A stretch of 64,000 bases of DNA, taken from the NCBI GenBank assembly GCA_037045055.1, contig JBAOHJ010000001.1:806001-870000 (forward strand), in the 5' to 3' direction. The translations under genes and the position numbers were made by a program. Of the stretch, positions 61,028 through 64,000 are shown in pieces. The notes under the pieces are model-generated. The model had not been told where the DNA came from, searched no databases, and worked only from the letters and a program-made list of their open reading frames with translations. This DNA is from Phosphoribacter sp037045055. GTDB taxonomy: Bacteria > Actinomycetota > Actinomycetes > Actinomycetales > Dermatophilaceae. How positions within the stretch are numbered: the stretch's first letter is position 1; the number at the start of each line of letters is the position of its first letter.

Positions 61028-62349
61028 CGGGGTCCCCCACCCGGCAACCCGGCGGGGTCGGCGCTCGGTCGGACCCGCAGCCGCGCGACCCGCCGGCCCT
61101 CCATCCGGGTGACCTCGATCGCCCAGCCGGGCACGACCACTCGGTCGCCGGCGGTCGGCACCCGGCCCAGGGTCGCCATGACGAAACCGCCGAGACTCTC
61201 GTATGCCGGTCCGTCGGGCACCGGGGCGCCGATCCGGTCGCGGACCTCGTCCGGTCGCCACAAGCCGGAGACCGACCACGACCCGTCGGGCAGCTGCCGG
61301 CCGGTGGAGCGCGACCGGTCGTGCTCGTCGCTGACCTCGCCGACGATCTCCTCGACGACGTCCTCGAGGGTGACCACGCCGCTGGTGCCGCCGTACTCGT
61401 CGACGACCAAGGCCAGCTGCAGCCCGGCGGCCCGCAGCTGTTGCAGCAGCGGAGCCAGCCGGATCGTCTCCGGGACCACGAGGTGACGGACCATGAGGGC
61501 CGACGCGGGGACCTCCGCGCGACGGGGGGCCGGCACGGCCATCGCCGCCTTGACGTGGACGATGCCGTCGACGTCGTCCCAGTCCTCGCCCACCACGGGG
61601 AAGCGCGAGTGCCCGGTCCGGCGCGACAGGCGAAGGACGTCCTCGGCGGTGTCCGTGCGCTCGACCCCGACGCAGCGCACCCGCGGGGTCATCACGTCGA
61701 CCGCCGTGCGCTCGGCGAAGTCCAAGGACCGGGTGAGCATCGCCGCGGTGGTCGGCGCCAGGGTGCCCACCTGTGCCGAGCGGCGGACCAGGCTGGCCAG
61801 CTCCTGCGGGGTGCGGGCCGCGCTGAGCTCCTCCTGTGGGGTGATGCCGACCCCCCGGACCAGGGCGTTGGCCGAGCCGTTGAGTACCGCGACAAGCGGA
61901 CGGGTCGCCGCCGCGAAGAAGCGCACCGGTAGGGCCACCAGGCTCGCCGTGCGCAGCGGCGCGGAGATCCCGAGGAACTGCGGCAGCAGCTCCCCGAAGA
62001 CCATCGAGAACACCGTGACGAGCACCAGCGCACCGGTCGTCGCCACCGGCTCCACCGCGTCCGCCGGCAGCAACGCCGCCGACGGGATGGCGAGCAGACT
62101 GCCCACCGCGGGTTGGGCGAGGAAACCGACGGCCAGGGTGGTCAGGGTGATGCCGACCTGAGCGGCCGACAGCTGGGTCGACAGCGACCGCAGCGAGCGC
62201 AGGATGGTCCGGGACCGGTCGTGGCCGTCCGCGACGGCCTGCTCCACGGTGGCCCGGTCCAGCGCCACGAGGCTGAACTCGGCGGCGACGAACAGCGACG
62301 TGCCGACGGTGAGCAGCACGGCGGCGAGCACCAGCAGCCATTCGCCCAT
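61024..62349 (-). CDS. CNNM/CBS/CorC_HlyC membrane protein (first of pair)
   Basis: 441 residues from MGEWLLVLAAVLLTVGTSLF. CNNM domain with FVAAEFSLVALDRATVEQAV and VFGELLPQFLGI, CBS pair (DVMTPRVRCVGVERTDTAED, ALVVDEYGGTSGVVTLEDVV) and the CorC_HlyC domain at the end (GWAIEVTRMEGRRVARLRV). Often annotated hemolysin, but the family is cation-transport related. A GTG four codons upstream is an alternative start. Heads the pair with the next gene. Confidence 0.84.
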   Translation of the reverse strand: MGEWLLVLAAVLLTVGTSLFVAAEFSLVALDRATVEQAVADGHDRSRTILRSLRSLSTQLSAAQVGITLTTLAVGFLAQPAVGSLLAIPSAALLPADAVEPVATTGALVLVTVFSMVFGELLPQFLGISAPLRTASLVALPVRFFAAATRPLVAVLNGSANALVRGVGITPQEELSAARTPQELASLVRRSAQVGTLAPTTAAMLTRSLDFAERTAVDVMTPRVRCVGVERTDTAEDVLRLSRRTGHSRFPVVGEDWDDVDGIVHVKAAMAVPAPRRAEVPASALMVRHLVVPETIRLAPLLQQLRAAGLQLALVVDEYGGTSGVVTLEDVVEEIVGEVSDEHDRSRSTGRQLPDGSWSVSGLWRPDEVRDRIGAPVPDGPAYESLGGFVMATLGRVPTAGDRVVVPGWAIEVTRMEGRRVARLRVRPSADPAGLPGGGPR

Positions 62350-62553
62350 GGTGGTCCCCACCCTAGGTCATCGCGCCGGTCCCCGATCGCGACCGGGCAC
62401 CCGGGGGGCGGCGACGCCCCACCCGGGGCGGCACCCAGGTCAGGGTCCACCCGGAGACGGACCCTGAAGCTGCCCTGGTTCCGCCTGTCGGACGATGCGG
62501 CTAGGGCCGGCGACTGGTTGCATGTCTGTCGTGAACACGCTCAGGGGACACCG

Positions 62554-63573
62554 ATGACCACCACCACGACCACGACCCCCGCCCACCCGGGGACCCGCAT
62601 CGAGGTGTCGCGACTGACCAAGCGCTTCGGCTCGCTGGTCGCCGTCGACGACCTCGACTTCACCGTCGAGCCGGGTCGCATCACCGGCTTCCTCGGCCCC
62701 AACGGGGCCGGTAAGACGACGACCATGCGCATGCTCCTCGGGCTGGTCCGGCCCACCTCCGGCACCGCGACGATCGGCGGCCTGCGCTACCACGACCTGC
62801 CCGACCCGATGCGCACCGTGGGATCCGCACTGGAGTCCACGAACTTCCACCCCGGCCGCAGCGGCCGTGACCACCTGCGCGTGCTCGCCGACGCCGGCGG
62901 CATACCGCACCGGCGCGTCGACGAGCTGCTCGAGCTGGTCGGCATCCCCGCGGCCGCCAAGCTGCGGGCCGGGGGCTACTCCATGGGCATGCGCCAGCGC
63001 CTCGGCCTGGCCGCCGCCCTGCTGGGGGACCCGCAGGCCATCCTGCTCGACGAGCCGGCCAACGGACTGGACCCGGAGGGCATCCGGTGGCTGCGTGGCT
63101 TCCTCCGTCACCTGGCCGGCCAGGGCAAGACGATCCTCATCTCCAGCCACCTGCTCTCGGAGGCCGAGCAGATCGTCGACGACGTAGTGATCATCGCCAA
63201 CGGTCGCAGCGTCGCCCAGGGCTCGATGGAGTCGCTGCGCGGGGAGCCCTCCGCGCGCGTGCGCACCAGCGATCCCGCCACGCTCGGCAGCGCCCTCACC
63301 GCCGCGGGGCTGCAGTGGGAGCCGGGCCCCGAGGGCGCCCTCACCGTGCGCACCCCCGCGCTGGCTCGGATCGGCGACATCGCCCTGCACGCCGGCGTGC
63401 CGGTCCACGAGCTGCGCCAACTGGCCACCGACCTGGAGGACCTCTTCTTCCGGCTCACCGAAGCCCCGGAGCACCGCAACCGCAACCTCGGCGCCGCCGC
63501 CCCGGCCGACGGCGACGCCGCTTCGATCGAGCAGGGCGCGCTCGTCGGCGCCGACGGAGGGCAGGCACGATGA
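62554..63573 (+). CDS. ABC transporter ATP-binding protein
   Basis: 339 residues. MTTTTTTTPAHPG lead, then IEVSRLTKRFGSLVAVDDLD, Walker A GFLGPNGAGKTTTMRMLLGL, signature YSMGMRQRLGLAAALLGDPQ, Walker B AILLDEPANGLDPEG and the switch His in ILISSHLLSEAEQIVDD. The C-terminal 90 residues are those of CcmA/DrrA-type exporters. Four-base overlap (ATGA) with the permease gene. Substrate unknown; such pairs export drugs, lipids or peptides. Confidence 0.88.
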   Translation: MTTTTTTTPAHPGTRIEVSRLTKRFGSLVAVDDLDFTVEPGRITGFLGPNGAGKTTTMRMLLGLVRPTSGTATIGGLRYHDLPDPMRTVGSALESTNFHPGRSGRDHLRVLADAGGIPHRRVDELLELVGIPAAAKLRAGGYSMGMRQRLGLAAALLGDPQAILLDEPANGLDPEGIRWLRGFLRHLAGQGKTILISSHLLSEAEQIVDDVVIIANGRSVAQGSMESLRGEPSARVRTSDPATLGSALTAAGLQWEPGPEGALTVRTPALARIGDIALHAGVPVHELRQLATDLEDLFFRLTEAPEHRNRNLGAAAPADGDAASIEQGALVGADGGQAR

Positions 63574-64000
63574 ACGCCGTGACCGCAGAGCTGCGCAAGT
63601 TCTTCACCACCCGCATGTGGTGGGGCATGGGCATCGCCGTCGTCCTGTCCGGCATGGGTCTGGCCGCGCTGAACGGGCTGTTCCTTACCAGCAGCGCCGC
63701 CGCGGAGGCCGGCGTGGGCAGCATGAGCGACAGCACGCTGGCCAAGAACGTCTACACCGGCGGGATCGGCGTGGGCTACCTGCTGACCCTGGCCGTCGGG
63801 GTCATGGCGATCGGCGCGGAATACCGCCACAAGACGATCACGAGCACCTTCCTGGCCACCCCCAAGCGGGTCCGGGTGATGGTGGCCAAGGTCGTGGCCC
63901 TGGTCGCGATCGGCGGCTTCTACGGGGTGCTCTCGCTGCTGGGCTCGACCGCGGTCGGGGCGACCATCCTGTCGCTGCGGGGGCACCCGGCCTTCCCCGA
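63570..64000 (+). CDS. ABC transporter permease (3' end outside window)
   Basis: Starts MNAVTAELRKFFTTRMWWGM, with GGAGGGCAGG upstream, in the ATGA overlap with the ATPase gene, and is open to the window end (143 residues seen). The first membrane helix (GIAVVLSGMGLAALNGLFL), then YLLTLAVGVMAIGAEYRHKT, ITSTFLATPKRVRVMVAKVV and a third helix fit an ABC-2 type permease, where the EYRH.TI..TFL.TP motif is characteristic. It is the membrane partner of the ATP-binding protein. Confidence 0.85.
   Translation, partial: MNAVTAELRKFFTTRMWWGMGIAVVLSGMGLAALNGLFLTSSAAAEAGVGSMSDSTLAKNVYTGGIGVGYLLTLAVGVMAIGAEYRHKTITSTFLATPKRVRVMVAKVVALVAIGGFYGVLSLLGSTAVGATILSLRGHPAFP

Noticed and set aside
62361..62380. 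TAGGGT before the first CNNM/CBS gene as a leaderless -10
   Set aside because: Spacing to the chosen ATG is ten bases and to the alternative GTG overlaps it, unlike the six- or seven-base pattern of the other genes.

Overview
The window is a high-GC chromosomal segment of an actinobacterium, most likely Micrococcales and possibly the Intrasporangiaceae/Dermatophilaceae group (the family guess is inference). The grounds are the codon use, many GTG starts, a run of candidate leaderless promoters, and gene order. From lysA to the thioredoxin-like gene the order broadly follows, as I recall it, the Mycobacterium tuberculosis Rv1293-Rv1324 region: lysA-hom-thrC-thrB-rho-rpmE-prfA-prmC-sua5-(glyA)-wecA-atpI-atpBEFHAGDC-DUF2550, then cobalamin adenosyltransferase, nucS, methylmalonyl-CoA epimerase, thiolase and the thioredoxin-like protein.

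Layout. 1-8.97 kb: SnoaL-like fragment, CtpE-type P-ATPase, CnoX-like thioredoxin, lipoprotein, an isobutyryl-CoA-mutase-type large subunit (icmA-like) with a MarR regulator and a perfect 24-bp palindrome between them, a thiamine-binding protein and a double-GNAT protein. 9.0-15.5 kb: trehalose operon treX-treY-treZ. 15.6-18.85 kb: meaB, thiolase, epimerase, YjbQ. 18.85-23.4 kb: accessory island of visibly lower GC with two secreted or anchored proteins of unknown function, IS3, ISAs1 and IS256 remnants and broken lipoprotein genes. 23.4-36.9 kb: ccr, VOC protein, guaB1, DUF294 protein plus DEDDh exonuclease, DUF1801 protein, a duplicated 3-hydroxyacyl-CoA dehydrogenase, a frameshifted nucS, histidine phosphatase, ethylmalonyl-CoA mutase, STAS protein and cob(I)alamin adenosyltransferase. 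36.9-58.9 kb: the ATP synthase cluster (with an unexpected HIT-like gene between atpD and atpC), wecA, glyA, sua5, prmC, prfA, rpmE, rho and the threonine/lysine genes, all on the minus strand. 59.1-64 kb: orphan response regulator, tRNA-Arg(CCG), two CNNM/CBS membrane proteins and an ABC exporter cut by the window end.

How it works together. Thiolase, 3-hydroxyacyl-CoA dehydrogenase, crotonyl-CoA carboxylase/reductase, epimerase and ethylmalonyl-CoA mutase are most of the first half of the ethylmalonyl-CoA pathway (C2 assimilation without isocitrate lyase). A MeaB chaperone, a PduO-type adenosyltransferase and a second B12-dependent mutase are nearby. The window therefore looks like a dispersed coenzyme-B12 acyl-CoA module around housekeeping genes. 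Other points of note: a C6-tract frameshift that splits the mismatch-repair gene nucS at a -1 slippery site; a CRP/GlxR-consensus site before the atp genes; a 60-bp repeat in the disordered part of rho; and a strongly over-represented word GTATGCC/GGCATAC that forms hairpins in several gene gaps.
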